Positions 52,145-62,051 of a stretch of 64,000 nucleotides of DNA are shown here, in pieces (the first letter of the stretch is position 1; every line of letters starts with the position of its first letter). The stretch spans positions 682,001 to 746,000 of the forward strand of contig CAVZUK010000003.1 of the NCBI GenBank assembly GCA_963778465.1. The letters are read 5' to 3'. Source of the DNA: CAVZBW01 sp963778465 (GTDB lineage Bacteria > Actinomycetota > Acidimicrobiia > Acidimicrobiales > RAAP-2). Below the pieces are notes generated by a model that was given only the letters and a program-made list of their open reading frames with translations, was not told the origin of the DNA and ran no database searches. Position numbers and translations under genes: made by a program.

Positions 52145-53134
52145 ATGGCGGACCCGGGTCGGCGGTCGAGGGGAGGCGCCAAGGGCGGCAGGACGGCCGG
52201 CCGTGGGCAACCAGAGGCCCGCGGGGCAGGTCGGGGGAGAGGCCGGCCGGGCGCGCGAGCCGGTTCCAGAGGTGGTGCCCGCGGGAGCGCAGGTCGTTCG
52301 GGCGCTCCGCGGGGCCGGGGATCCGGCGACGACCGTGGCACGCCACCCCGTCGTGGATCCGACGAGCTCGGGGGGGATCAGATCGAGGGCAGGAGGGCCG
52401 TGCTCGAGCTGCTTTCGGCCCAGAGGCGCAGCGTCCGGCGCCTCTGGGTGGCCGACGACCAGGAGCCGGCACCGCAGCTGGACGAGATCGAGCGGTTGGC
52501 CGCCTCCGCCAAGGTCCGGGTCGAGATCGTGTCGCGCGGTCGCCTCGATCGGGCCGCACGAACCGAGACGCCCCAGGGTGTGGTCGCCTGGGCGCCCCCC
52601 CTGGTCCCCGTCTCGCTCGAGGACCTGGCCGGAGCCGGGCGGGGGGTCCCCTTCCTCCTCGTGGTGGCCGGGGTCACGGATCCGCACAACCTCGGGGCGC
52701 TCCTGCGCAGCGCCGAGTGCGCGGGTGCGACCGGCGTGGTGCTGCCCCGGCATCGCACCGCACGGCTGACCCCGACGGTGGCGAAGGTGGCCGCCGGCGC
52801 CATCGAGCACCTGTCCTTCTGCGTGGTCCCGGGCATCCCGGCCGCGCTGGCGCGGCTCTCCGATCTCGGGATCTGGTCGGTTGGCCTGGCGCACGATGCC
52901 CGACGCTCGGTGTTCGACCTCGGGACCGCGGATGCCCCGGTCGCCCTCGTCGTGGGCAACGAGGAGCGCGGTCTCGCACCGCTGGTCCGGCGCCGGTGCG
53001 ACGAGGTCGTGGCCATTCCCCAACGGGGGTCGATCGACTCGCTCAACGTCGCCGCAGCCGGAGCCGTGGCGAGCTTCGAGGTGGCGCGCCGCCGGGGGGC
53101 GACCACCGGAGGGGCTGAGACACCCCGCCGTTAA
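52145..53134 (+). CDS. rlmB: 23S rRNA 2'-O-methyltransferase, RlmB/TrmH type, with RGG-rich N-terminus
   Basis: A 329-aa SPOUT methyltransferase. The C-terminal knot has VAGVTDPHNLGALLRSAE, VVGNEERGLAPLVRR and SLNVAAAGAVASFE (motifs 1-3), and residues ~78-150 form the substrate-binding domain (IEGRRAVLELLSAQRRSVRR). The first ~75 residues are almost only Gly, Arg, Ala and Ser with RGG/GRG runs, probably disordered and RNA-binding. It methylates G2251-type sites in known RlmB proteins. Confidence 0.92.
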   Translation: MADPGRRSRGGAKGGRTAGRGQPEARGAGRGRGRPGARAGSRGGARGSAGRSGAPRGRGSGDDRGTPPRRGSDELGGDQIEGRRAVLELLSAQRRSVRRLWVADDQEPAPQLDEIERLAASAKVRVEIVSRGRLDRAARTETPQGVVAWAPPLVPVSLEDLAGAGRGVPFLLVVAGVTDPHNLGALLRSAECAGATGVVLPRHRTARLTPTVAKVAAGAIEHLSFCVVPGIPAALARLSDLGIWSVGLAHDARRSVFDLGTADAPVALVVGNEERGLAPLVRRRCDEVVAIPQRGSIDSLNVAAAGAVASFEVARRRGATTGGAETPRR

Positions 53135-53164
53135 GCTGCGGCCGTTCGACAGAGGACGGCGTAC

Positions 53165-56100
53165 ATGAGCGACTTCTCACCCACCGAGCCGACCGGACCG
53201 GTGACCTCGGCCGTCCTCGATTCGTTCCATCCGGCGGTTCGGGCCTGGTTCGAGGGCCGTTTCCCCGACGGCCCGACCGAACCCCAGCGCGCCGCGTGGC
53301 CCCTCGTGGCCGAGGGTGGCGACGTCCTCGTCGCCTCCCCGACGGGGACGGGCAAGACGTTGACCGGGTTCCTGGTGGCGATCGACGCCGCCTACCGGCG
53401 ACGGCTGGAGCAGCCCGACGCCGAGCGCCTCCCGGAGGTGGTCTACGTCTCCCCCCTCCGTGCTCTCGCCGTCGACGTCCACGAGAACCTCCAGGTGCCC
53501 CTGGCGGGCATCGCCGAGGCGGCCCAGGCCGCCGGGATGGCGCCGCCGGAGCTGACCGTCGCCGTCCGCACCGGCGACACCTCCTCCACCGAGCGTGCCG
53601 CCATGCGCCGCCGACCGCCCGACCTGCTGGTCACCACCCCCGAGTCGCTGTACCTGTTGCTCACCGCCCCGTCGTCCCGGGCTTGGCTGCGGCGGGTGCG
53701 GACCGTGATCGTGGACGAGGTGCACACCCTGGCCCGCGACAAGCGGGGCGCCCACCTGGCGCTCAGCCTCGAGCGCCTGGCCGCCCTGGCCGAGGAGTCG
53801 GGTGGCCGGCTGCAGCGCATCGGCCTCTCCGCCACTCAGCGGCCCCTGGACGTGGTGGCGCGGCTCCTCTGCGGCTCCGGGCCGGACCGTCCTGCGCCTG
53901 CCGTCGTGGACTGCGGGCACCTCCGGCGCCTGGACGTCGACATCGAGCTGCCGCCCACAGAGCTCGAGGCGGTGGCCAGCCACACGCAGTTCGAGCAGGT
54001 CATCGACCGACTGGCCGATCTGGTGCGGGCCCACCGCACCACCCTGATCTTCGTCAACACCCGGCGCATGTCGGAGCGGCTGGCCCATCTGCTCGGCGAG
54101 CGGCTGGAGCCCGAGGACTCCTTCGAGTCCGGCGATGGGCACCTGCAGGTGGCGGCCCATCACGGGAGCCTCTCGTCCGCCCGCCGCCGGACGGTGGAGG
54201 GCCGCCTGCGAGCCGGGGACCTTCGGGCCCTCGTGGCGACCGCCTCCCTCGAGCTGGGCATCGACGTCGGGCCGGTCGACCTCGTCTGTCAGATCGGCTC
54301 CCCGCGCGCCATCGCCACGTTCCTCCAGCGCGTCGGGCGGGCCAACCACCAGCTGGGCGGGGTTCCGAGGGGCCGGCTGTTCCCTCTGACGCGCGACGAG
54401 CTGGTCGAGAGCACGGCACTCCTCGCTGCGGTCCGCCACGAGCGCCTCGACGTCCTGCGGCCCGTGGTGGCCCCGCTCGACGTCCTGGCCCAGCAGTTGG
54501 TGGCCGAGGTGGCGGCGGCGGAGGAGCGCTCCGAGGACGAGCTCTACTCGATGGTCCGGAGGTCGTCCCCGTACGCCGAGCTCGAGCGATCGGCCTTCGA
54601 CGAGGTGGTCGACCTCGTCTCCCACGGGATCGCCACGGGCCGCGGGAGGCGCGGGGCCCACTTGCATCGTGACGGCGTCCACGGCCGCCTACGCGCCCGC
54701 CGCGGCGCGCGGCTGGCCGCCATGACCGGAGGAGGGGCCATACCCGAGACCGGCGATTACCGGGTGGTGGTCGATCCCGACGGCGCCACGGTGGGCTCGG
54801 TCCACGAGGACTTCGCGGTCGAGGCCGCCGTCGGCGACGTCTTCCTCCTCGGTACCCACAGCTGGCGGGTGCGCAAGGTGGAGAACGGGACCGTCCGGGT
54901 CCACGACGCCGGCGACGCCGCGCCGACGGTGCCCTTCTGGCTGGGCGAGGCTCCCGCCCGCACCGCCGAGCTCTCCGAGGAGGTGGGGGCGCTCCGCCAG
55001 CTGGTCGACGAGGCGCTGGACGGGGAGATCGAGGGGGCTCCCGACACCGGCCGGGCCGAGCGGGCGGTCCGGGAATGGTCGGGGGTGGGGGCGCCGGTGG
55101 CCGAGCAGGTCGTGGCCTATCTGGCCGCCGCCCGCCGGGCCCTCGGGACGTTGCCCACCCGGCGGCGCATCGTGGTCGAGCGGTTCTTCGACGAGAGCGA
55201 GGGCATGCAGCTGGTGGTCCACTCGCCGTACGGCGGCGGGGTCAACCGGGCGCTCGGGCTGGCGTTGCGCAAGCGCTTCTGCGTGACCTTCGACTTCGAG
55301 CTCCAGGCCGCCGCGGACGACGACACCGTCCTCGTCTCCCTCGGCCCCCAGCACAGCTTCCCTCTCGCCCAGGTCCCGGGCATGGTGCGCAGCGACAAGG
55401 CGGTCGAGGTGCTGACGCAGGCCGTGCTCGCCCATCCGATGGTGCAGGCGCGCTGGCGGTGGAACTGCACCCGCGCGCTGGTCGTCCCGCGGTGGCGCGG
55501 CGGGCAACGGCGCCCGATCAACCTCCTGCGGATGGACGCCGACGACGTGTTGGCGGCGGCATGGCCGTCGCTCGCCGCGTGCCAGGACAACGCGCCCCCG
55601 GGCCCGGTGGTCGTCCCCGATCACGTCCTCGTGCGCCAGACGATCGACGACTGCCTCCACGAGGCGCTCGACGCCGACGGGCTCGTCGAGTTCCTGGGCG
55701 CCGTCGAGTCCGGCGAGATCGAGGCGCACCTGGTCGAGTCACCCGAGCCCTCGCCGCTCGCCCACGGCATCCTGAGCGGCCGCCCCTACACGTTCCTCGA
55801 CGGCGCCCCGCTCGAGGAGCGACGGTCGCGGGCGGTCCCGCTCCCCCGGGGGCTCGATCCCGACGGGGCGGTCCTCGGTGTCGGCGCCGGAGAGCTCGGC
55901 CCACTCGACCAGGCGGCGGCGCACGAGGTGCTCGAGTCCGTCCGGCCGCGGCCGAGGGATCTCGACGAGCTGCACGACCTCTTGCTCTCCCTCGTCGTGG
56001 CCCGTCCCGTTCCCGAGTGGCGGGAGATGATGGACGACCTGGTGGCCGATGGGCGCGCCCGGGACGTGGACGGTCGGTGGGTGGCGACGGAGCGGCTGGT

Positions 56101-57605
56101 CCAGGCGGGCTCGCTCGACGAGGACGACGACGACGCTGCCGCGGAGTGCGTGCGCGGCCACCTGGAGCTGGCCGGGCCCGTGCTGGTCGAGGAGCTGGTG
56201 GGCGAGGATCCCCTGCCGCCCGGCGCCCCCTTTGGGGCGCCGATCCGGATGAGCCGGGCCCGGATCGGGCTGGCCCGGCTCGAGGCCGAGGGCGCCGCCA
56301 TCGCCCTCCCCGACGGCAGGTGGTGCGCCCGGCACCTGCTGGCCCGGCTGCACGGCGCGTCGGCGCCGGCGGCGCCGGCAGCGAGTCGAGCCGGCGACCG
56401 TGACCCAGCTCGTCGACTTCCTGTGCCGGTGGCAGCACGTCACGCCGGGCACCCGGCTCGAGGGACGCGCCGGCCTGCTCCAGATCGTCGAGCAGCTCCA
56501 GGGCGTCGAGATCGCTGCCGGGGAGTGGGAGCACTCGGTGCTGCCCGCCCGCCTGCAGTCCTACGATCCCCGCTGGCTCGACGAGCTCTGCCTGTCGGGG
56601 GAGGTGGCCTGGGGCCGGCTCACGCCGCGCCCCGACCGCCCCGACCGCCCCGCCGGCCCGGGCCAGCCGGACGAGGCCGGAGCGGCCGGCGGGTCGATCC
56701 CCGAGGGGCACGAGGGTGGACCCCCCGAGACGGCCGTCGCCGGTCCTGCGCCGGGCTCGCGGCGGGGGACGGCCACACCGTCGCCGGCCACCCCGTTGGC
56801 GATGGTCGTGCGGGAGGACCTGCCCTGGCTGCTGCAGGCCGTGCGCCTGGACGAGCCCCCGACGGCGCCGCTGGCCGGCGCCGCAGCGGACGTGCTCCTC
56901 GCCCTGGCGCAAGGGGGCGCCTGCTTCCGCTCCGAGCTCGGCGCCCGGTCGGGGCGCCTGCCGGTGGAGGTCGACGAGGGCCTGTGGGACCTCGTGGCCA
57001 GGGGCATCGCCACGGCGGACGCCTACTCGGCCGTGCGCTCGCTCCTGTCGGCCAAGGCCCGCTGGGGGGCCCGGCAGCGGGCCCGTCGAGGCCTCCGGCC
57101 GGGGGCCGCTCGCCGCTCGCCGGTCGGCAGCGGTCTCGGTGAGGGGCGGTGGGCGCTGTTACCCGCACCCGGCGAGGGTGGCTACGCCCTGGACGACGAG
57201 GAGACGATCGCCGAGAGCGTCGCCTGGCAGCTCCTGCAGCGCTGGGGCGTGGTGCTGTGGGAGCTGTGGTGCCGAGAGTCCTTCCGGATCCCGTGGCGCC
57301 AGGTGGTGCGCGCGTTGCGGCGCTTCGAGGCCCGGGGCCTCGTGGTCGGCGGCCGCCTCGTGGCCGGGTTGTCGGGCGAGCAGTTCGCCCTCCCCGACGC
57401 CTTCGCCCTGCTGAGCGAGGTCCGACGAGGTCGGGGCGAGGAGCACGAGGTGTCCGTGGCGGGCGCCGACCCCCTCAACCTGACCGGCTCGCTGGTGCCG
57501 GTCCCTCGGGTGCCGGCCGTGCGCCACCGCCGGGTCCGCTATCGGGGTGGCGTCGTGCTCGACGGCGAGGTTGACCGGCCGCCCCTCGCCCGGGGCGTCA
57601 GCTGA
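53165..57605 (+). CDS. lhr: Lhr-family ATP-dependent DNA helicase, frameshifted
   Basis: A large superfamily 2 helicase: Walker A SPTGTGKT (residues 58-65), VSPLRALAVDV, the DEVH box in VIVDEVHTLARDKRG, SATQRPLDVVARLL, and motif VI QRVGRANH. The Lhr winged-helix and C-terminal beta-barrel region continue to RHLLARLHGAS near 56360. The conserved next part (VEPATVTQLVDFLCRWQHV) is in the following frame and runs to 57605. Removing one base in the GC-rich stretch 56354-56384 restores 1479 aa, the usual length. Lhr acts in mycobacterial DNA repair. Confidence 0.9.
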
Positions 57606-58380
57606 GCAGCTTGATGGTCGTCGCCAGCCCGAAGAGGACGACGACCACGCGGAGCACCGTCGGGCTCAGCCGGCGGACGAGCCGCGCGCCGAGGAACCCG
57701 CCGGCCAGGGCGCCGATCGCGAGCAGGCCAGCGGCCTCCCACGCCACCGACGCGGCGACGATGAAGGCGAGGGCGGCCACGCCGTTCGCGAGCACCGACA
57801 GCACCGTGCGCAGGGCGCCGCTGCGCGCCACGGTCTCGTTGAGGGTCAGCCCGAGCACGGCGAGCAGGATGACCCCGAGGCCGGCCCCGAAGTAGCCCCC
57901 GTAGATCGAGGCGAGGAACGTTCCGGCCACGACGCCGTGGTGGCGGGGGCGACCCTCGGTGGCCCTCCGGCCGACCATGCGTGCCACCAGCGGCTGGGCG
58001 GCAAATAGCAGCGAGGCCGCAAGGACGAGCCAGGGGGCGGCGCGCTCGAAGCCCGATGGCGGTGTCGTGAGGAGGAGGATGCTGCCCACGACGGCGCCCG
58101 CGGCCGACGGGATGACCAGCACGCGCAGGATGCTCCGCTGCTCGACCACCTCGGTCTTGAAGCCGGCCATGCCCCCCGTGTAGCCCGACCACAGGCCCAC
58201 CGTGCAGGTGACGTTGGACGTGAAGGCGGGGTACCCGAGGGCCAACAGCACCGGGAAGGCGATGAGCGTCCCCCCGCCGGCCAGGCCGTTGACGATGCCC
58301 GCGGCGGCACCCACGGCGACGAGCAGCAGGGCGCTGCCGGGGTGGAGGTGGACCACCGTCGCGTCGGGGAGCCAGGGCAC
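57598..58380 (-). CDS. TauE/SafE-family sulfite/organosulfonate exporter-like membrane protein
   Basis: A 260-aa protein with about eight TM helices and the two half-repeats of the family: VGAAAGIVNGLAGGGTLIAFPVLLALG and FLASIYGGYFGAGLGVILLAVLG. GTG 58380 is supported by TACAGT exactly 6 bases upstream. The 3' end overlaps the convergent lhr gene by eight bases. The exported anion is unknown. Confidence 0.9.
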   Translation of the reverse strand: MPWLPDATVVHLHPGSALLLVAVGAAAGIVNGLAGGGTLIAFPVLLALGYPAFTSNVTCTVGLWSGYTGGMAGFKTEVVEQRSILRVLVIPSAAGAVVGSILLLTTPPSGFERAAPWLVLAASLLFAAQPLVARMVGRRATEGRPRHHGVVAGTFLASIYGGYFGAGLGVILLAVLGLTLNETVARSGALRTVLSVLANGVAALAFIVAASVAWEAAGLLAIGALAGGFLGARLVRRLSPTVLRVVVVLFGLATTIKLLS

Positions 58381-58386
58381 AGGCCA

Positions 58387-58392
58387 ACTGTA
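58387..58392 (-). promoter_or_regulatory. -10 element TACAGT, leaderless tauE-like start
   Basis: On the minus strand TACAGT ends exactly 6 bases before GTG 58380. No ribosome site is present. Confidence 0.6.
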
Positions 58393-58590
58393 CGAGCAGT
58401 GGTCGCCGAGACCTCGCCGGATGCACCGCGCCGGTGCGCTGCCCGCGGTACGCTCGCCGATTACGGGGGAGGCGGCGGCAGAGGCGGATCACGCCCAGGG
58501 CCAGCTGCCGACGGGGAGGGTGCCTTCGCTCAAGCAGCGGACACGTGCGGGTCAACGGTGGGTAGGATCATGGCCGAGGTGGCCTTGGAG

Positions 58591-58641
58591 TCCGTTGTAC
58601 CGACGAGCCCGTTGTACCCACGAGCCCGTTGTACCCACGAG
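58591..58641. repeat. 17-bp tandem repeat, three copies
   Basis: Copies at 58591-58607 (two mismatches), 58608-58624 and 58625-58641 share CCCGTTGTACCCACGAG. They lie in the ~385-base non-coding region between the TauE-like and EthD genes, about 140 bases upstream of the EthD start. No gene is convincing in the rest of 58393-58778. Confidence 0.9.
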
Positions 58642-58778
58642 CCCCACGTTGAAGATCGCCCGGAGCGGCTCGAGACGCCCCGGGAACATCGCCGGCCCCG
58701 TCGCTGGGACCTCCTCCCTTCCCCCCTCTGTTCTGGCGACGGGCCGGCGGCCTTTTCTCATGCCGTGAGGGAGGACGC

Positions 58779-59147
58779 ATGGTACGGATGACTTGCATCC
58801 TGCGCAGGAAGCCGGGGATGAGCCCCAAGGAGTTCCACGAGTACTGGCGCAACCATCACGGGCCCCTCGTGGCGTCCACGCGCAACGGACGGCACGTGCT
58901 GCGCTACGAGCAGCACCCTCGCCCCCTGGACGACTACCGGGGCGACGACGATCCCGGCTTCGACGGGGTGACCGTCCAGTGGTACGCGTCGATGGGGGAG
59001 TACGAAGCGTCGCTGGCGGAGCCCGACGCTGCGCTCGTGATGGAGGACGTGGCCAAGTTCCTCGACCCCGACCGGCTCTACTTCGTGCTGACCGAGCACC
59101 CCGCCGTGATCATGGAGGGCCCCACCGAGTTCTCGCCGGCCCCCTAG
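58779..59147 (+). CDS. EthD-domain protein
   Basis: A 122-aa ferredoxin-fold protein. The EthD signature MTCILRRKPGMSPKEFHEYW followed by NHHGPLV is intact, as is the C-terminal FLDPDRLYFVLTEH segment. Members bind or process small hydrophobic compounds in monooxygenase and polyketide pathways; none is adjacent here. ATG 58779 has GGGAGGACGC upstream. Confidence 0.85.
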   Translation: MVRMTCILRRKPGMSPKEFHEYWRNHHGPLVASTRNGRHVLRYEQHPRPLDDYRGDDDPGFDGVTVQWYASMGEYEASLAEPDAALVMEDVAKFLDPDRLYFVLTEHPAVIMEGPTEFSPAP

Positions 59148-59186
59148 GTCAGGTACCTCCCCGCTCGACCGCCGGGTTCGGCGCCG

Positions 59187-61262
59187 TCAGGGCTCGCCCA
59201 CCCCGTTGGAGCCGTCGCGCCGCGAGGATCCCGGGTCATAAGGGCCGAGCTCGGCGGAGGGCGCCTCGTCCGCCGGCGGCACCGGGTCGGGCGCCTCCTG
59301 TGCTCCGCTCGTGGGGGCACCCGCCGCGACGAGACCCGCTCCGGGGTCGTCCGGGGATGTCGTCGAGGGGACCGGAGAGGCGCCAGCCGGCGCGGGGGCG
59401 TCCGCTGCCGCTGGCGCGGCTGCTCCCGGCGGCGGGGGCGTGGACGGGGCGCCCGGTGCGACCGGGGTCGGTGCGGACGCGAGCGAGCCGGCGCCCTGGG
59501 CGTCGGTGCCGTGCGTGGCCAAGTGGGCCGGCCCGTGAGCCGTGGCCTCGTGCCGCCGGCGCTCCATGTACCTGGTGAGCTCCTGCCACTCCTCGCCCTT
59601 CAGGACGTCGACGCGCTTGCGGGCTCGCTTGAGGAGGCCGGAGGCGTCGCCCCGGTAGTGCGCCGCCATGGCGCCCATGACGTAGACGGTCTCGGGCGGG
59701 AGGGCCGGATCTCGCGAGGTGGCCAGCTTGTGCAACTGGTCCACCGCGGTCTCGTCGTCCTGCAGGCGGCCGAGGGTGTCTTGGAGCTTGGTCAGGTGCC
59801 GCACGTAGCGGTCGGTGCGACCGCTCATGACGTCGCGCGCGAACTCCAGGCAGTAGCGCAGCCTCTTGCACCGGATGCGAAGCCGGTGATAGTCGGCCGC
59901 CTCCCCGGTGCGCCGGGCGCGGCGGGCGGCCTTGGTCGCCGCCCGGTGCCGCTGGTCCACGAGCTCGGGCATCGCGACCGCCGCCGGAGTCCGGGAGAGG
60001 GGGACCCTCCGGGCCGAGCCGGATCGTGCGAGCGACTCGAGACCGTCGACCAGTTGCTCGTAGCGCTCGGAGTCGAGTGCCACGAGCATGCGGCCGCGCG
60101 CCTCGTGACGCTCCGCGAGCAAGAGCTCGCGGAGCGGCTCGAGCTCTCTTGCGGCCACCGGACCGAGCAGCTCGGCGACCTGTGCGCGATCGGTGACGTG
60201 GCGCTCGAGCTGGACGTCGAGATCCCGCACCTCGCCGAGCACGGAGCCGAGCCAACCGAGCTCCTGGCGCGACGTCTGGGCGCGGACCGGCAGCACGTCC
60301 TGGAACAGGTCGAGCGCCGCTCGGATCCGGCGCGTGGCCACGCGCATGTCGTGCAGCTCCTCCACGTCCTCGCCCAGTCGCGTGCCCGGCTCGCGCAGGA
60401 TGAGCTGGCGGATGTGGCGACGGATGACCGCGAAGGCCGCCTCGGCCATCGTCGAGCTCGGTGTGACCGTCGTGGGCCCGAGGTCGGGCGCGCCGGGAAG
60501 GCCAAGACCGAGGCCGAGCAGCCCGGCCTCGAATTTGGACAGGGTCGCCACCCGGAGCCCGCAGGCGGCCACGAGGTCGTCCACGATGGGCTCGAGGCCG
60601 GTGATCCACGCGGGGTCGACCTCCACCTCCACCCGCCGCAGGCGGACGGGCGCTTCGTCGCCTCCGACGATGGTCGTGTCGTCCAGGGCGAGCTCGGCGA
60701 CCTCCTGCGTCCCGATCCGCAGGGAGAACGGGCGGCGACGGGTCCGAACTTCGAGCACCTGTCGGAGGCTCTTCTTTCCGGCCATGGCGCCGACGCGGCC
60801 GCCCACCGGGCCGTCGGAGCTCAGCTGCTCGATGTCCCCGCTCGGCAAAAGCTCGGTGAGCTCCTGACGCTGCCGCAGGCCTGCAGTGCTCGCCGGCTTG
60901 AGGCTCTTCAGGGTCGCCTCGTCGTGGCGACCGTGACGCCGCGTCCGCAGGACGTATCCGGCCCGGGCGACACGCCAGTCGTCGGTGTCGAGGTAGCGGT
61001 CGACCAGACGCCGGGAGGGCTTTGCGAGCGCCGTCAACGCCGTGACGGCGCCGTCGGCGGGGGCGTCCGACGAGTCCTCGGACCCTTGTGACAAAGCGAT
61101 GGCCGGGAGGGAGGTCGCCTGACCGGCCTGACGCAGCTCGGAGGCGCGGGCGGGCAAGGCCGCCAGCCACCGCTCGATGGGACGCAGGTCGAGCGCGTCG
61201 AACTGCCATTCGATCTCGATGTCGGAAGCGGCCTGTTCCGCGTCCTGTTCGTTGGTTGCCAC
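59187..61262 (-). CDS. CYTH-CHAD domain protein with Pro/Ala-rich tail
   Basis: A 691-aa protein. Residues ~15-270 form a CYTH triphosphate-tunnel domain starting IEIEWQF and including YVLRTRRHGRHDEATLKSL. Residues ~285-560 form a CHAD domain with its conserved His helices (HDMRVATRRIRAALDLF and YHRLRIRCKRLRYCLEFA). The last ~120 residues are Pro, Ala and Gly. CHAD binds polyphosphate, and CYTH domains act on triphosphates or inorganic polyphosphate. GTG 61262 is chosen because GAGGAGCGGAGC precedes it. It is divergent from a NUDIX gene. Confidence 0.88.
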   Translation of the reverse strand: MATNEQDAEQAASDIEIEWQFDALDLRPIERWLAALPARASELRQAGQATSLPAIALSQGSEDSSDAPADGAVTALTALAKPSRRLVDRYLDTDDWRVARAGYVLRTRRHGRHDEATLKSLKPASTAGLRQRQELTELLPSGDIEQLSSDGPVGGRVGAMAGKKSLRQVLEVRTRRRPFSLRIGTQEVAELALDDTTIVGGDEAPVRLRRVEVEVDPAWITGLEPIVDDLVAACGLRVATLSKFEAGLLGLGLGLPGAPDLGPTTVTPSSTMAEAAFAVIRRHIRQLILREPGTRLGEDVEELHDMRVATRRIRAALDLFQDVLPVRAQTSRQELGWLGSVLGEVRDLDVQLERHVTDRAQVAELLGPVAARELEPLRELLLAERHEARGRMLVALDSERYEQLVDGLESLARSGSARRVPLSRTPAAVAMPELVDQRHRAATKAARRARRTGEAADYHRLRIRCKRLRYCLEFARDVMSGRTDRYVRHLTKLQDTLGRLQDDETAVDQLHKLATSRDPALPPETVYVMGAMAAHYRGDASGLLKRARKRVDVLKGEEWQELTRYMERRRHEATAHGPAHLATHGTDAQGAGSLASAPTPVAPGAPSTPPPPGAAAPAAADAPAPAGASPVPSTTSPDDPGAGLVAAGAPTSGAQEAPDPVPPADEAPSAELGPYDPGSSRRDGSNGVGEP

Positions 61263-61473
61263 GCTCCGCTCCTCGGTCAAGCCGCCACGCCGAGGCTAAA
61301 TGAATTCGGGGCCCTCGTTGAGCAAGCGAATCGAGCCGGTCGGATCGCCCCGCAGGCCCCCGAGCGAGCGTCTCCGGCCGGCCTCGGCGGGCCGTTGGCG
61401 GGCTCCGTGGGCCCTTCGGACCTCGGTCACCAGGTTCTCTCGGGAATTGCCCCGACGCCGCCCCCATGCCCGG

Positions 61474-61479
61474 TAGTGT
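61474..61479 (+). promoter_or_regulatory. -10 element TAGTGT, leaderless NUDIX start
   Basis: TAGTGT ends 7 bases before ATG 61487, and it lies inside the frame of the alternative ATG 61466, which argues against that longer start. Confidence 0.5.
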
Positions 61480-61486
61480 CGAGGAC

Positions 61487-61942
61487 ATGAGCGACGCACG
61501 GGCTGCGGTGCTGCTCCCGCCCAGTGATGTCGAGGTCGTCCGGGCGTCGGGGGGCATCATCGTCCGCCCCGAGTTGCCGGGACTCTGGGAGGTGGCCGTC
61601 GTCCACCGCCCGCACCGAGAGGACTGGACCTTTCCCAAGGGCAAGCTCGATCCTGGCGAGTCCTTCGAGGGTTGCGCCCTGCGGGAGGTGTTCGAGGAGA
61701 CGGGATACCGGTGCGAGCTCGACTGCTTCGTCGGGCACACCGAGTATCGCGATCGCAAGGGACGCCCGAAGGTGGTTGCCTACTGGCTCATGTACACGGT
61801 GGGCGGCACCTTCCAACCCAACAAGGAAGTGGACGAGCTGCGCTGGATGCATCTCGACGAGGCCGCCGATCTCCTGTCCTACGAGCGTGACCGCGAGCTG
61901 CTGCTCGTGGTCGCCGCGCTCGAGGGCATGGGCACCGGCTGA
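61487..61942 (+). CDS. NUDIX hydrolase (MutT1/diadenosine polyphosphatase-like)
   Basis: A 151-aa NUDIX domain. The box runs from Gly52 to Tyr74, starting GKLDPGESFEGCALREVFEE, matching GX5EX7REUXEEXGU. DWTFPKGKL is typical of MutT1-like and Ap4A-type hydrolases. The C-terminal phosphatase domain of mycobacterial MutT1 is absent. The divergent CYTH-CHAD gene also handles phosphoanhydrides, so a shared nucleotide/polyphosphate role is possible (inference). Followed by two terminators. Confidence 0.88.
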   Translation: MSDARAAVLLPPSDVEVVRASGGIIVRPELPGLWEVAVVHRPHREDWTFPKGKLDPGESFEGCALREVFEETGYRCELDCFVGHTEYRDRKGRPKVVAYWLMYTVGGTFQPNKEVDELRWMHLDEAADLLSYERDRELLLVVAALEGMGTG

Positions 61943-61976
61943 AGCACCTTCCCGGGGCCACCATCCCCGGGGCTTC
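61941..61976 (+). terminator. NUDIX gene terminator
   Basis: GAAGC and CCCGGGG pair with CCCCGGG and GCTTC around CCACCAT, with ACCTT bulged; a short TTCC follows. It starts at the last two bases of the stop codon. Confidence 0.65.
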
Positions 61977-62006
61977 TTCCGCACGCTCCTTCCGCACGCT
62001 CCAGCA

Positions 62007-62038
62007 GGGACGGGAGGACCGCAGGTCGCTCCCGTCCC
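62007..62038. terminator. Hairpin between convergent NUDIX and SHOCT genes
   Basis: GGGACGGGAG (62007-62016) pairs with CTCCCGTCCC (62029-62038) across 12 bases. It may terminate from both sides; the SHOCT gene stop is at 62052. Confidence 0.65.
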
Positions 62039-62051
62039 CGAAGGGTCGTGA

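Noticed and set aside
58591..58641. CRISPR-like repeat
   Set aside because: 17-bp units without spacers and only three copies; no cas genes.
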